Shown here piece by piece: positions 9,388 to 20,155 of a DNA stretch of 64,000 nucleotides. The notes beneath the pieces are model-generated. The model was given only the letters and a program-made list of their open reading frames with translations, was not told where the DNA came from and did no database searches. A program made the position numbers and the translations under genes. Origin of the DNA: Maribacter sedimenticola (GTDB lineage Bacteria > Bacteroidota > Bacteroidia > Flavobacteriales > Flavobacteriaceae); NCBI RefSeq assembly GCF_900188415.1, contig NZ_FZNV01000002.1:477339-541338 (forward strand). Direction: 5' to 3'. Every line of letters starts with the position of its first letter. Position 1 is the first letter of the stretch.

Positions 9388-9418
9388 TTGTAGTCTAGGT
9401 CAATGAAGGTTATATTTG
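9388..9418 (+). promoter_or_regulatory. Promoter of hisS (Bacteroidota -33/-7 type)
   Basis: TTG at 9388-9390 and TATATTTG at 9411-9418 are separated by 20 bases, matching the TTG-N(17-23)-TAnnTTTG consensus. The hisS ATG follows 18 bases later. Confidence 0.65.
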
Positions 9419-9436
9419 TAAATCAATCAAACATTC

Positions 9437-10813
9437 ATGGCACAAAAACCATCCATACCAAAGGGTACGCGAGATTTTTCTCCTTCAGAAATTGCAAAAC
9501 GTAATTATATTTTCGATAGTATAAAGAAAAATTTTCAAACCTATGGTTTTCAACCTATAGAAACACCCTCTTTTGAAAATTCCGAAACCTTATTAGGTAA
9601 ATATGGGGAAGAAGGAGACCGTTTAATTTTTAAGATATTAAACTCGGGCGATTTTATAAGCAAGGTAGACGATGTTACCTATAGTTCTAAAAACTCGGCA
9701 ACTATAGCTCCTAGAATAACGGAAAAGGCATTACGGTATGATTTGACCGTTCCTTTTGCCCGCTACGTGGTTATGCACCAGAATGAATTGGATTTTCCTT
9801 TTAAACGCTATCAAATTCAACCGGTTTGGCGTGCAGATAGACCACAGAAAGGCCGTTTTAGAGAGTTTTTTCAATGCGATGCGGATGTGGTTGGTTCAGA
9901 CTCATTGCTGCAGGAAGTGGAGCTCATACAGCTTTATGATGCGGTATTTGCAGATTTAAAGTTAGACGGCGTAACCATTAAAATGAACAATCGTAAAATT
10001 TTGGCCGGTATTGCGGAAGTAATCGGTGCCAAACATTTATTGATAGATTTTACGGTTGCTTTGGATAAATTGGATAAAATTGGAGAAGAAGGTGTAAAGA
10101 AGGAAATGCTGTCAAAAGGCATTTCCAAGGAAGCTATTGATAAAGCGTCACCTTTGTTTGAACCACAGGGCAGTAATGTAAATCAATTAGAACGTTTGGA
10201 AACCTTACTTGAAAGTTCAGAGGAAGGTAAGAAAGGTTTGGAGGAGCTCCGGTATATCCTGGAAACCATTTCGTCCATTGGTCTGCAGACCGCAAAACTT
10301 ACTATAGATGTAACTTTGGCCAGAGGACTAAATTATTACACTGGGGCTATTTTTGAAGTAGCAGCTCCAGAAGGTGTTAAAATGGGCTCTATTGGCGGTG
10401 GAGGAAGATATGATGATCTTACCGGTATTTTTGGATTGAAGGATGTGAGCGGAGTGGGAATTTCATTTGGATTGGATAGAATCTACTTGGTGTTAGAGGA
10501 ACTAAACCTTTTTCCGAAGTCCGTAGATAGAACATTGGATGTGCTTTGTCTTAATTTTGGGGCAAAAGAGGCACTTGCCTCCTTAAAGTTGATAACCGTA
10601 TTACGCAAAAATGGTGTATTTGCAGATGTGTATCCGTCCAATGCCAAAATCCAGAAGCAATTTAAATATGCCAACAATAGAAAAGTACCGTATGTCATTC
10701 TTTTGGGCGCGGAAGAATTGAATTCAAATTCCTTTATAGTAAAACATATGGAAAGTGGTCAACAGACTACCTATTCATTTTCTGAATTGGATAAGTTTAT
10801 TTCAACCCTCTAG
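9437..10813 (+). CDS. hisS: Histidine--tRNA ligase
   Basis: HisRS is a class II synthetase that charges tRNA-His. The 458-residue product has the class II motifs: an N-terminal GTRDFSPSEIAKRNYIF, motif 2 around RADRPQKGRFREFFQCDAD (about residues 134-152), the histidine-specific loop LARGLNYYTGAIFEV (about 294-308), motif 3 GVGISFGLDRIYLVL (about 340-354) and a C-terminal anticodon-binding domain. Length is normal for the longer Bacteroidota form. Its 3' end overlaps the convergent NUDIX gene by 12 bases. Confidence 0.98.
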   Translation: MAQKPSIPKGTRDFSPSEIAKRNYIFDSIKKNFQTYGFQPIETPSFENSETLLGKYGEEGDRLIFKILNSGDFISKVDDVTYSSKNSATIAPRITEKALRYDLTVPFARYVVMHQNELDFPFKRYQIQPVWRADRPQKGRFREFFQCDADVVGSDSLLQEVELIQLYDAVFADLKLDGVTIKMNNRKILAGIAEVIGAKHLLIDFTVALDKLDKIGEEGVKKEMLSKGISKEAIDKASPLFEPQGSNVNQLERLETLLESSEEGKKGLEELRYILETISSIGLQTAKLTIDVTLARGLNYYTGAIFEVAAPEGVKMGSIGGGGRYDDLTGIFGLKDVSGVGISFGLDRIYLVLEELNLFPKSVDRTLDVLCLNFGAKEALASLKLITVLRKNGVFADVYPSNAKIQKQFKYANNRKVPYVILLGAEELNSNSFIVKHMESGQQTTYSFSELDKFISTL

Positions 10814-11356
10814 CAGCTGATGTTGTATGGCTTTGATAATTGTGCTGTAATATTGTAGCGAATGGGGAACGTATTGCGTGGTATTTATGTTTTCCACTTC
10901 TGTTTGGAAAGTTTCCAAGGACATTAGCTTAAGGTCATCTACTTCACTTTGTTGTTTAATCAATGAGGTTACCGGTACGCATAATTCAGAAATATAGGTA
11001 TGGTGAAATTCACAATCCAACAACGTATTGGAATGGTTTTGAACCGATTTGAAAATTCCGATTTTTATAAGTTGTTCTTTTTGGATATCCAGCCCTATTT
11101 CTTCCTTTACTTCCCTTATTGCAGTATAAAGTGCGGTTTCTCCGAACCCTATGTGGCCAGCAACGGAAACATCCCACAATCCCGGAAATGTATCTTTGGT
11201 TATAGACCGTTTCTGCAATAAAATTTGTCCCCTTTTTGTAAAGAGCCAAATATGTACCGTTGCATGAAATAGCCCCTCTGCATGGGCAATAGACTTCATT
11301 TGAGATGTACCTGTAGCGGAACCATCCTTATTTAATATATCAATTAGTTCATCCAT
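10802..11356 (-). CDS. NUDIX hydrolase (Idi/YfcD-like)
   Basis: A 184-residue NUDIX protein. The Nudix box GX5EX7REUXEEXGU is complete at about residues 67-89, with the key REVKEE metal-binding core near 81-86. The flanking layout (an N-terminal DGSATGTSQMKSIAHAEGLFHATVHIW and the box inside WDVSVAGHIGFGE) resembles the isopentenyl-diphosphate isomerase-like/YfcD branch. However, the invariant features of true Idi cannot be confirmed, so I call it a NUDIX hydrolase of unknown substrate. It lies 46 bases downstream of the M42 peptidase gene on the same strand, beyond a terminator, and ends inside the convergent hisS 3' end. Confidence 0.88.
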   Translation of the reverse strand: MDELIDILNKDGSATGTSQMKSIAHAEGLFHATVHIWLFTKRGQILLQKRSITKDTFPGLWDVSVAGHIGFGETALYTAIREVKEEIGLDIQKEQLIKIGIFKSVQNHSNTLLDCEFHHTYISELCVPVTSLIKQQSEVDDLKLMSLETFQTEVENINTTQYVPHSLQYYSTIIKAIQHQLLEG

Positions 11357-11361
11357 TTGTA

Positions 11362-11397
11362 AAAAAAAATCCCTCCATATTAATGAGGAGGGATTTT
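11362..11397 (-). terminator. Intrinsic terminator of the M42 peptidase gene
   Basis: On the minus strand an 11-bp stem (plus-strand arms 11366-11376 and 11387-11397, core CCCTCC/GGAGGG) is followed by a run of T (plus-strand A run from 11361). It lies 5 bases after the M42 stop and just upstream of the NUDIX ATG, so it may attenuate NUDIX expression. Confidence 0.85.
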
Positions 11398-11402
11398 AAA
11401 GT

Positions 11403-12494
11403 TTAATCGAAATAACTAAAGGTTTCCCCTTCCTTAATATTTAATAATGTTTCATAAATAAGTTGAATTACATTTTCAACATCCTCCCTATGAACCATTT
11501 CAACCGTTGTGTGCATATACCTTAAAGGTAAAGAGATCAATGCAGATGCAACGCCGCCATTGCTATAGGCAAAAGCATCGGTATCCGTACCTGTTGATCT
11601 GGATGCGGCCATTCGTTGAAAAGGTATTTTCTTTGCTTCTGCGGTCTCTATTATACGCTCACGGAGTTTATTCTGTACAGCAGGGGCATAGGAAATTACA
11701 GGTCCCAATCCTATTTCAGTATGACCTTGGGTTTTCTTTTCGATCATTGGTGTGGTGGTATCATGGCATACATCCGTAATAATGGCCACATTGGGTTTTA
11801 TGGTCTGTGTAATCATTTCTGCCCCGCGAAGTCCAATTTCCTCTTGAACGGAATTGGTAATATAAAGACCAAAAGGTAGTTTAACTTTATTTTCATGAAG
11901 TAAACGGGCCACTTCTGCAATCATAAAACCACCGGCACGGTTATCTATTGCCCTACATACAAACTTATCACCGTTCAAAACATGAAATGTATCAGGATAG
12001 GTTATAACGCATCCTACATGTACGCCCATTTTCTCTACCTCGGTTTTATCCTTAGCGCCTATATCAATACAGATATTGTCCAATTTTGGAGCAAGTTCCT
12101 CTTTTTCGCCTTTGCGGGTGTGTATGGCAGGCCATCCAAAAACGCCCTTTACAATACCCTTTTTAGTATGGATATTTACCCATTTGGAAGTTGCTATTTG
12201 GTGATCGCTACCTCCATTTCTTATGACATAGATCAAACCATTGTCCGTAATATAGTTTACGTACCAAGATATTTCATCGGAATGACCTTCTATAACCACT
12301 TTGTATTTGGCATCTGGGTTAATAACACCTACGGCCGTACCATAAGTATCGGTAATGAAGGTATCCACATAAGGTTTAAGATAGTTCATCCATAATTTTT
12401 GCCCCTCCCATTCATAACCGGTTGGTGCAGCATTATTTAAGTATTTTTCAAAAAAGTCCAAGGACTTATCCGTAATTATTTTTTTATTCGCCAT
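11403..12494 (-). CDS. M42 family metallopeptidase (FrvX/glutamyl aminopeptidase-like)
   Basis: A 363-residue cytosolic aminopeptidase of the M42 clan, which usually forms dodecameric tetrahedral particles and cleaves peptides left by the proteasome or other proteases. Metal and catalytic residues are recognisable: the histidine in VVIEGHSDEISWY (about residue 70), the bridging Asp in CRAIDNRAGG, the acidic pair in SVQEEIGLRGAE, the Asp in IITDVCHD, and the late histidine in MHTTVEMVHREDVE. There is no signal peptide. A DUF4294 gene diverges from it, a pairing I recall as common in flavobacteria. A -7-like box TAAGTTTG lies on its strand at plus positions 12513-12520. Confidence 0.93.
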   Translation of the reverse strand: MANKKIITDKSLDFFEKYLNNAAPTGYEWEGQKLWMNYLKPYVDTFITDTYGTAVGVINPDAKYKVVIEGHSDEISWYVNYITDNGLIYVIRNGGSDHQIATSKWVNIHTKKGIVKGVFGWPAIHTRKGEKEELAPKLDNICIDIGAKDKTEVEKMGVHVGCVITYPDTFHVLNGDKFVCRAIDNRAGGFMIAEVARLLHENKVKLPFGLYITNSVQEEIGLRGAEMITQTIKPNVAIITDVCHDTTTPMIEKKTQGHTEIGLGPVISYAPAVQNKLRERIIETAEAKKIPFQRMAASRSTGTDTDAFAYSNGGVASALISLPLRYMHTTVEMVHREDVENVIQLIYETLLNIKEGETFSYFD

Positions 12495-12512
12495 CTACAT
12501 AATTTTAAGATA

Positions 12513-12520
12513 CAAACTTA
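12513..12520 (-). promoter_or_regulatory. Putative -7 element of the M42 peptidase gene
   Basis: The minus strand reads TAAGTTTG, matching TAnnTTTG, 18 bases upstream of the ATG. No -33 TTG is seen at the right distance. Confidence 0.35.
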
Positions 12521-12598
12521 ACAATATTAGCGTTGTATTAATAATAACCTTTTGTATTAATCGTTAATTTTGGCAAGACTTTTGCTTAACCTGTGTCA

Positions 12599-13291
12599 AT
12601 GAAATATGTATTCGTATTCTTTTTAATTATAGGAGGTTCCATACCATTATGTTTTTCCCAAGTAGAGGAACAGGAATTGGATTCCATTTCCGAAAGAATG
12701 ATCATTGTTGCAGGTGACTCATTGATACAAAGTTCAATTGCACTTGAAGAGGCCTATGTTTTTGGGAAACTTAAATTTTCGTCATATGACGATAAATTGC
12801 GGTATTATATTCTGCGTAGAAAAACTGAAAAAGTCTATCCTTATGCCAAACTTGCCGCAGAACGGTTGGTGGAATTGAATGATAGTTTGGCAAGTATAAA
12901 GAATAAGCGAAAACGTAATAAGTATACAAAAAAGGTTCAGAAATATATTGAAGAGGAATTTTCTGAAGAGTTAAAAAAGCTTACCCGTACAGAAGGCCAA
13001 ATTTTGGTAAAACTGATCTATAGACAAACGGGTTCTACCGCATTTGATTTGGTAAAGGACTTAAGAAATGGATGGCGTGCATTTTGGTACAATACCACTG
13101 CCAAATTATTTAAAATCAGTATAAAGGAAGAGTTTCATCCGGACCAGATTGAAGAGGATTATCTTATAGAGGATATCTTACAGCGCGCTTTTTCAAAAGG
13201 GAAATTGGAACGGCAGGCAACCGTGTTGGACTATGATTATGACCAACTTTACAACAAATGGAAAAAAACGACCAAAGTACCTAAGGATTAG
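12599..13291 (+). CDS. DUF4294 family protein
   Basis: A 230-residue protein with an N-terminal hydrophobic signal-like segment (about 1-20, ending near CFSQ) and a highly charged helical body. The block LRYYILRRKTEKVYPYAKLA and the following KRKRNKYTKKVQKYIEEEF, then LTRTEGQILVKLIYRQTG, match DUF4294, a Bacteroidota-restricted family of unknown role. The ATG at 12599 was chosen over the in-frame GTG two codons earlier, because it is the stronger codon and leaves a normal signal peptide. Its 3' end overlaps the convergent DUF6095 gene by 11 bases. Confidence 0.85.
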   Translation: MKYVFVFFLIIGGSIPLCFSQVEEQELDSISERMIIVAGDSLIQSSIALEEAYVFGKLKFSSYDDKLRYYILRRKTEKVYPYAKLAAERLVELNDSLASIKNKRKRNKYTKKVQKYIEEEFSEELKKLTRTEGQILVKLIYRQTGSTAFDLVKDLRNGWRAFWYNTTAKLFKISIKEEFHPDQIEEDYLIEDILQRAFSKGKLERQATVLDYDYDQLYNKWKKTTKVPKD

Positions 13292-13526
13292 CTGTTTTTT
13301 GTTTTTTGCCGAAGACGGATTCAACAATGGTGGATATTCCTTTAAACCCCATAATGACTGCCCAGCCGGCTAAAATAATCCCCAAAATGCACACAGGCCA
13401 AAATAACGGATGCTCTTGATTTTTAAAAGCTTGCCATAATACAAACGGTGCAGTAAACATTAACACTACCGTGGTTGCTAGTCTTTTAAGGCCTTTAACA
13501 AGCAAATCTTTATCAGTTCTCTTCAT
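13281..13526 (-). CDS. Small two-TM protein, DUF6095-like
   Basis: An 81-residue membrane protein with a basic N-terminus (MKRTDKDLLVKGLKRLA) and two hydrophobic segments at about 17-35 and 47-68, separated by FKNQEHPLFWP. This pattern fits the flavobacterial DUF6095 family as I remember it; no function is known. The start is the ATG at 13526; upstream in-frame codons reach into the DUF4249 gene without adding a plausible domain. The start overlaps the end of the DUF4249 gene by 14 bases on the same strand, so it is probably translated from the same message as the TonB receptor pair upstream. Confidence 0.75.
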   Translation of the reverse strand: MKRTDKDLLVKGLKRLATTVVLMFTAPFVLWQAFKNQEHPLFWPVCILGIILAGWAVIMGFKGISTIVESVFGKKQKTANP

Positions 13527-14427
13527 GTTGAATAACAATACTTTTTTTGTATTCCTGCACAATTGCAAAATAACCTAGTGCAAAATTGTTTGACCGCTCT
13601 ACATTATCTTTGACATCATCATTGTCAATACCGGTTATATTGGTAATGTTGCCCCTAACCGTAGCTGCAGGAGTTTGAAAAGGACCCTGGTCACCACCTG
13701 ATTGTACAATAATTTGGTTCATATAGTTATAGAATGCCTCTGTAGCACCCAATAGACTTATTTCTACGGTATCATCTGTATCCAAGGCCAGATCGGCATC
13801 GTAAAAATAGGAGAATACAAATGTTTGACCTTGATAGAATTCATCTTCGGTAACTAAATATTCATTAAAGTCAAAATCCAGAATATAAAAATCATCTCGT
13901 TCTCCATTATCGGTAAAAGTTACAATGACCTCGGTTTCATCTCCGGAAAATAGAGTTTGATCCCCTTGTTCCAAACTGTCTATTGGTACTGATTTTACAT
14001 ATGTGGTAGAAGCAAAATAGCGTTCTTGTTCGGTCTCGATAATAAGTTGAAAAACATCTCCTTCATTAATATTTTGAACCCTAATTCTTTGATCACTATC
14101 AAATGATGGATCAGGCACCCATTTACCACTACCAGGTTCAAGTTCGGTTAAATTAGAAACTCCGCCTCCTTCAAGTATTTCGGGTGCATCTATATTTGGT
14201 GTGCCATAATATATAACAGCGTTCTTTATATTGGCAACAGTATTGGTTTCAAAAAAGGAACTACTCTGTGTTACCGTGATTTCAATAGGCACATATTCTT
14301 CCGTTTCATCTACGCGTATAACGCCGTTGACAATAAGTCTTGTATCGTTTTCCGGTAAGGTCACGTCTATTACATCCTCACAGGATGCAACTAAGATCAT
14401 CAATAGGATCAATGCTAGTTTTTTCAT
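13513..14427 (-). CDS. DUF4249 family outer-membrane lipoprotein
   Basis: A 304-residue lipoprotein. The signal sequence ends in LVASC, so Cys16 is the likely lipidated residue. The body is beta-rich with Ig-like features: DVTLPENDTRLIVNGVIRVDE at the start, a central region with FYILDFDFNEYL, and a C-terminal SNNFALGYFAI. DUF4249 lipoproteins are usually encoded right after a TonB-dependent receptor and are thought to sit on its outer face, as SusD does for SusC; the ligand is unknown. The gene begins 4 bases after the stop of the receptor gene and overlaps the DUF6095 gene downstream, forming a three-gene unit. Confidence 0.88.
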   Translation of the reverse strand: MKKLALILLMILVASCEDVIDVTLPENDTRLIVNGVIRVDETEEYVPIEITVTQSSSFFETNTVANIKNAVIYYGTPNIDAPEILEGGGVSNLTELEPGSGKWVPDPSFDSDQRIRVQNINEGDVFQLIIETEQERYFASTTYVKSVPIDSLEQGDQTLFSGDETEVIVTFTDNGERDDFYILDFDFNEYLVTEDEFYQGQTFVFSYFYDADLALDTDDTVEISLLGATEAFYNYMNQIIVQSGGDQGPFQTPAATVRGNITNITGIDNDDVKDNVERSNNFALGYFAIVQEYKKSIVIQHEEN

Positions 14428-14431
14428 GATC

Positions 14432-16831
14432 TTACAGTTTAAAATTATAAGTTACTGCGGGCACAATGCCAAATATAGAGGTTCTAACAGCTTCATTGGC
14501 CCCGGTGTCATCATTACGTCTAAAATTAATTGAAGCGGCATTACGACGGTTGTAGACGTTGTAAAGGCTAAAAACCCATTCTCCCTTAATTTTTCTATCC
14601 GAATTTTTTCTAGGGGTCAAAGTTGCGGATAAGTCAAGACGATTATAGTCCGGTAAGCGCTCGCTATTTCGTTGTCCATAGTATGGAATGGTTAACCCTT
14701 CAAATTCAAATTGGCCTATGGGGTAATTGGTAGGTTGACCGGTTTGATAAGTGAAATTACTGCTAAAGCTCCATTTTTTATTTAAATCGTAGCTAACGAA
14801 TACGGATATATCGTGGGTTTTATCATACGGTGTATTGTACCAATTGCCAAAATTGATGCCAGATTCCAAATTACTCCTGCCATTATCGGTAACCGCTGCT
14901 CTTCCCGGTGTTCGTTGTTCAGATTTAGATAGTGTGTATGCTAGCCATCCTTGTAAATTACCTTCATTTTTACGTAACAAAAGTTCAAGACCATACGCTC
15001 TTGCTTCACCGTTTAGAATAACCTGTTCAATGGCATTGTTGGCTATAAGGTTTGCACCGTCTATATAGTCAATTCTATTCTGTACATCTTTGTAAAATAC
15101 TTCACTTTCCACAGAATAATCCCCATCTGCCAAATTTTTAAAATAGCCAAGGGCATATTGGTCCAACAACTGTGGTTCAATAAATGGCCCACTTGGCGTC
15201 CAGACATCTAAAGGGGTAGGGGAGCTTGTGTTGGATAAGAGATGTAGGTATTGTGCCAATCTGGTATAGCTGGCCTTGACCGAGCTGGTCGCTGTCATTG
15301 TATAGGAAAGGGAAGCTCTAGGTTCAAAATTTCCAAAAGTAGATAATGTGGTGCCTCTACCGGGATTGATTATATCTATGGGCTCCGCTTCCTTATAGAT
15401 TAGTAATAAAGGATCAAATTCCACAGGATTGTTATTGGCATAGACATTTAGCTCATCTTGGCCTAAACGCATAAAATGACTATAGCGTAATCCGTAACCA
15501 ACGCTTAAATTATCCGTAATACGTTGTTCCACATCAATGTAAGCGGCAAATTCATTGGCGTATTTTTGTATTAATTGCTCTTCTACAATTCCGGATTCGG
15601 AATTGCTAGGTTCAATCTTACCCGGATTAAATTGATAATATACATTGTTGATACCGTAGTTTACTTGAAGTTTGTCGCTTAGGTAATGCTTAAGGTCATA
15701 TTTTACATTAAAATTACGTATGCCTGAATTCCAGTTAAACCCAACAAAATCCAATTTTAGGCCGTAATAATAGTCGGAATAAATTAATGATAGGTTGGAA
15801 AATAATTTATCTGAGAATAGATGATTCCACCTAAAATTTCCAACAGCGTTACCATAAGTGTTTACAAAACTATCATTGATTCCAAAAACATCCCTTCCAA
15901 AATAACCACTTAGGAAAATGTTGTTTTTCTCGTTAAGCCTATAATTTAATTTGGTATTTAAATCGTAAAAATAAGCGGTATTATCAATATCGAACAGGGG
16001 TAAAAAAAGGTGTGCGTATGAAGCTCTTCCACCAATCAAGAAGGCGGACTTATCTTTTTTAATTGGGCCTTCCAACAATAGTCTGCTTGCCACGGCTCCT
16101 ATACCGCCATTCATTTTAAATTCCTTGCTATTTCCTTCTTTTTGAAAGATATCCAGTACAGAAGAAACCCTGCCACCATAACGAGCCGGAATCCCCCCTT
16201 TATACAATTTTACATCTTTTATTGCATCTGGATTAAATACAGAAAAGAAACCAAATAAATGAGAAGAATTAAAGATTATGGCCTCATCCAATAAAATTAG
16301 ATTTTGATCGGCAGCTCCACCACGAACATTAAAACCAGATGCACCTTCACCTGCATTTGTTACGCCAGGTAGTAAAAGAATAGATTTTATGACATCTGCC
16401 TCGCCTAAAATAACCGGTATTTTTTTAATAGTGCCAATGGATAAGGTATTGACGCTCATTTGAGGTTTTCTAATATCCATTTTCTCCACGTTCTCACTAA
16501 CAATTACTTCATCTAACTGCTCGGCCTCTTCGTTCATAAAAAAATCTATTTTTTTATTTTCGGATAAGACGATTTCCTGTGTGATATCGGTAAAACCTAA
16601 ATAGCTGATACGGAGTTTGTAGGTTCCTTCTGGTAGGGTGATGGAGTAAAAACCGTATTCATTGGTAGTAACCCCTGTTTGTAATTCAGGAAACGCAACG
16701 GTAACCCCAATTAGTGTTTCATTACTTTGATTTTCTGAAATGGTACCACTTAGCGTATACTTTTGTTGGGCACAAGAAACAGACGGAAAAAGAAAAGCAC
16801 AAAAAAGAATAATGAGTAAATATTCCTTCAT
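14432..16831 (-). CDS. TonB-dependent receptor with carboxypeptidase-like domain
   Basis: A 799-residue outer-membrane receptor with a signal peptide (about 1-20, ending SVSCAQ), a carboxypeptidase-like regulatory domain (about 24-105, including GVTTNEYGFYSITLPEGTYK), and a plug domain (about 118-225, with the secretin/TonB short helix-like VNTLSIGTIKKIPVILGEAD and GFNVRGGAADQNLILLDEA). The C-terminal beta-barrel ends in TYNFKL. It is paired with a DUF4249 lipoprotein 4 bases downstream rather than a SusD. I used the ATG at 16831; the preceding in-frame codon is TTG. Substrate is unknown; candidates for this class include peptides, siderophores and oligosaccharides. Confidence 0.93.
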   Translation of the reverse strand: MKEYLLIILFCAFLFPSVSCAQQKYTLSGTISENQSNETLIGVTVAFPELQTGVTTNEYGFYSITLPEGTYKLRISYLGFTDITQEIVLSENKKIDFFMNEEAEQLDEVIVSENVEKMDIRKPQMSVNTLSIGTIKKIPVILGEADVIKSILLLPGVTNAGEGASGFNVRGGAADQNLILLDEAIIFNSSHLFGFFSVFNPDAIKDVKLYKGGIPARYGGRVSSVLDIFQKEGNSKEFKMNGGIGAVASRLLLEGPIKKDKSAFLIGGRASYAHLFLPLFDIDNTAYFYDLNTKLNYRLNEKNNIFLSGYFGRDVFGINDSFVNTYGNAVGNFRWNHLFSDKLFSNLSLIYSDYYYGLKLDFVGFNWNSGIRNFNVKYDLKHYLSDKLQVNYGINNVYYQFNPGKIEPSNSESGIVEEQLIQKYANEFAAYIDVEQRITDNLSVGYGLRYSHFMRLGQDELNVYANNNPVEFDPLLLIYKEAEPIDIINPGRGTTLSTFGNFEPRASLSYTMTATSSVKASYTRLAQYLHLLSNTSSPTPLDVWTPSGPFIEPQLLDQYALGYFKNLADGDYSVESEVFYKDVQNRIDYIDGANLIANNAIEQVILNGEARAYGLELLLRKNEGNLQGWLAYTLSKSEQRTPGRAAVTDNGRSNLESGINFGNWYNTPYDKTHDISVFVSYDLNKKWSFSSNFTYQTGQPTNYPIGQFEFEGLTIPYYGQRNSERLPDYNRLDLSATLTPRKNSDRKIKGEWVFSLYNVYNRRNAASINFRRNDDTGANEAVRTSIFGIVPAVTYNFKL

Positions 16832-16892
16832 CAATTTTTTTTGTAAAAATACTTAGAAAAGTAAGATGTTCCTAAGTTAAAAATTGACCCAA

Positions 16893-16925
16893 TAAAAATA
16901 CCCTTAACCAATGGTTAAGGGTATT
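16893..16925 (-). terminator. Intrinsic terminator of the isocitrate dehydrogenase gene
   Basis: Plus-strand arms 16897-16909 and 16913-16925 form a perfect 13-bp stem (core ACCCTTAACC/GGTTAAGGGT) with a three-base loop. On the minus strand it is followed by a T-rich tract and lies 20 bases after the icd stop. Confidence 0.88.
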
Positions 16926-16945
16926 GACTGTAAATATTATTGCTT

Positions 16946-19180
<2,235 letters not shown>

Positions 19181-19191
19181 TTAAAGCGGAA

Positions 19192-19199
19192 CAAATATA
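19192..19199 (-). promoter_or_regulatory. Putative -7 element of icd
   Basis: The minus strand reads TATATTTG, a full match to TAnnTTTG, 29 bases upstream of the icd ATG. No TTG is seen at the -33 position. Confidence 0.5.
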
Positions 19200-19272
19200 C
19201 AATTTTATATAGGCTAAAAAGATAGGATTTGCCTGAATATTTAAGGATAGAAAGGAAGATTTGTGAAATAAC

Positions 19273-19315
19273 AAAAGCCATATCATTGTACAAGTACATT
19301 GATATGGCTTTTTAG
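19273..19315. terminator. Long hairpin with T tract in the icd-rplS gap
   Basis: Arms 19274-19292 and 19295-19313 form a 19-bp stem with one mismatch; the core is AAAGCCATATCA on the left and TGATATGGCTTT on the right. T-rich sequence flanks it on both strands. It has no annotated plus-strand gene upstream, so it most likely terminates a minus-strand transcript carrying the small ORF at 19339-19461, or doubles as a two-way terminator. Confidence 0.75.
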
Positions 19316-19338
19316 AAAAAGTTTACGGACAGTTTGTT

Positions 19339-19461
19339 TTAATTTTTCATTAAAACGGCAACCCTTGATTGCACCCGCTTCACTGATTCAACGTTTGAAA
19401 TAATGGACATCCCTAACAAGCCGTTCAGGATAACATCATATTTCATTTTTATTACCTTCAT
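19339..19461 (-). CDS. Possible small protein of 40 residues, unrecognised
   Basis: On the minus strand an ATG at 19461 opens a 40-codon frame that stops at 19339-19341. The product begins MKVIKMKYDVILNGLLGM, is basic (several Lys and Arg in its second half) and has a hydrophobic centre, with no cysteine, tryptophan or proline. A weak purine stretch precedes the second ATG at 19446, which is an alternative start giving 35 residues. A strong hairpin with a T tract follows 24 bases after the stop on the same strand, as expected for an independent gene. I do not recognise the protein. It could also be the chance reading frame of a small RNA. Confidence 0.35.
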   Translation of the reverse strand: MKVIKMKYDVILNGLLGMSIISNVESVKRVQSRVAVLMKN

Positions 19462-19746
19462 TAATTACATAATGCTTACTTACATAAGTCCTAATAATTA
19501 ATTCATTAAAACTAGGATAAAGCGACAGCCTTATTTGTTTTAACTCACTTGAATTTATTGCATTGCAACTATCAAGTTCAGTAATAATCCAAAGAACGCA
19601 AACTTTGAAATGACCTTAACATCGGATTTCTTGGTTATCCTTATTTAACAATCACACCTCAAGATATAAAAAATTTTGTTTGTTTTCGTTTTTTTTAACT
19701 ATTTATTAATCAACAGGTTGTAAACTTGTGTTGTTCACAATTGTTA

Positions 19747-19785
19747 ATAAAAAAAGCTCCGTTTCATAGTTGAAACGGAGCTTTT
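19747..19785 (-). terminator. Intrinsic terminator of rplS
   Basis: A perfect 15-bp stem (plus arms 19752-19766 and 19771-19785, core GCTCCGTTTCA/TGAAACGGAGC) with a TAGT loop lies 19 bases after the rplS stop; on the minus strand it is followed by a run of T. Confidence 0.92.
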
Positions 19786-19804
19786 ATATGACTGCGGATA
19801 TTTA

Positions 19805-20155
19805 TTATCCTCTAACTTCTTTGATTCTGGCTTTCTTACCGGTCAATTCACGGAAATAGTAAATTCTAGATCTACGTACTTTACCACGCTTATTAACTTC
19901 AATTTTTTGAAGAGCAGGTAAGTTGATAGGGAAGATACGCTCTACACCTACGGTACCTGACATTTTACGGATGGTAAAAGTTTCAGTAGCGCCGGTTCCC
20001 CTACGTTGAATTACTACACCTTTAAAAAACTGTGTTCTGGTCTTTTCACCTTCTCTAATCTCATAGTACACTGTAATAGTGTCACCAGATGAAAACTTTG
20101 GGAATTCTTTTTTGGTTACGAATTCGTCTTGTACAAATTTTATTAATGATTCCAT
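19805..20155 (-). CDS. rplS: 50S ribosomal protein L19
   Basis: L19 sits at the interface of the two ribosomal subunits. The 116-residue product starts MESLIKFVQDEFVTKKEFPK and shows the family core SGDTITVYYEIREG, RTQFFKGVVIQRRGTG, TFTIRKMSGTVGVERIFP and KRGKVRRSRIYYFRELTGKK. I set the start at ATG 20155; an upstream in-frame ATG at 20227 would add 24 residues foreign to L19 and would lie upstream of the predicted transcription start. In many bacteria rplS follows trmD in one operon. Here trmD is upstream on the same strand, but rplS has its own near-perfect promoter and a 69-base leader that can fold. Confidence 0.97.
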   Translation of the reverse strand: MESLIKFVQDEFVTKKEFPKFSSGDTITVYYEIREGEKTRTQFFKGVVIQRRGTGATETFTIRKMSGTVGVERIFPINLPALQKIEVNKRGKVRRSRIYYFRELTGKKARIKEVRG

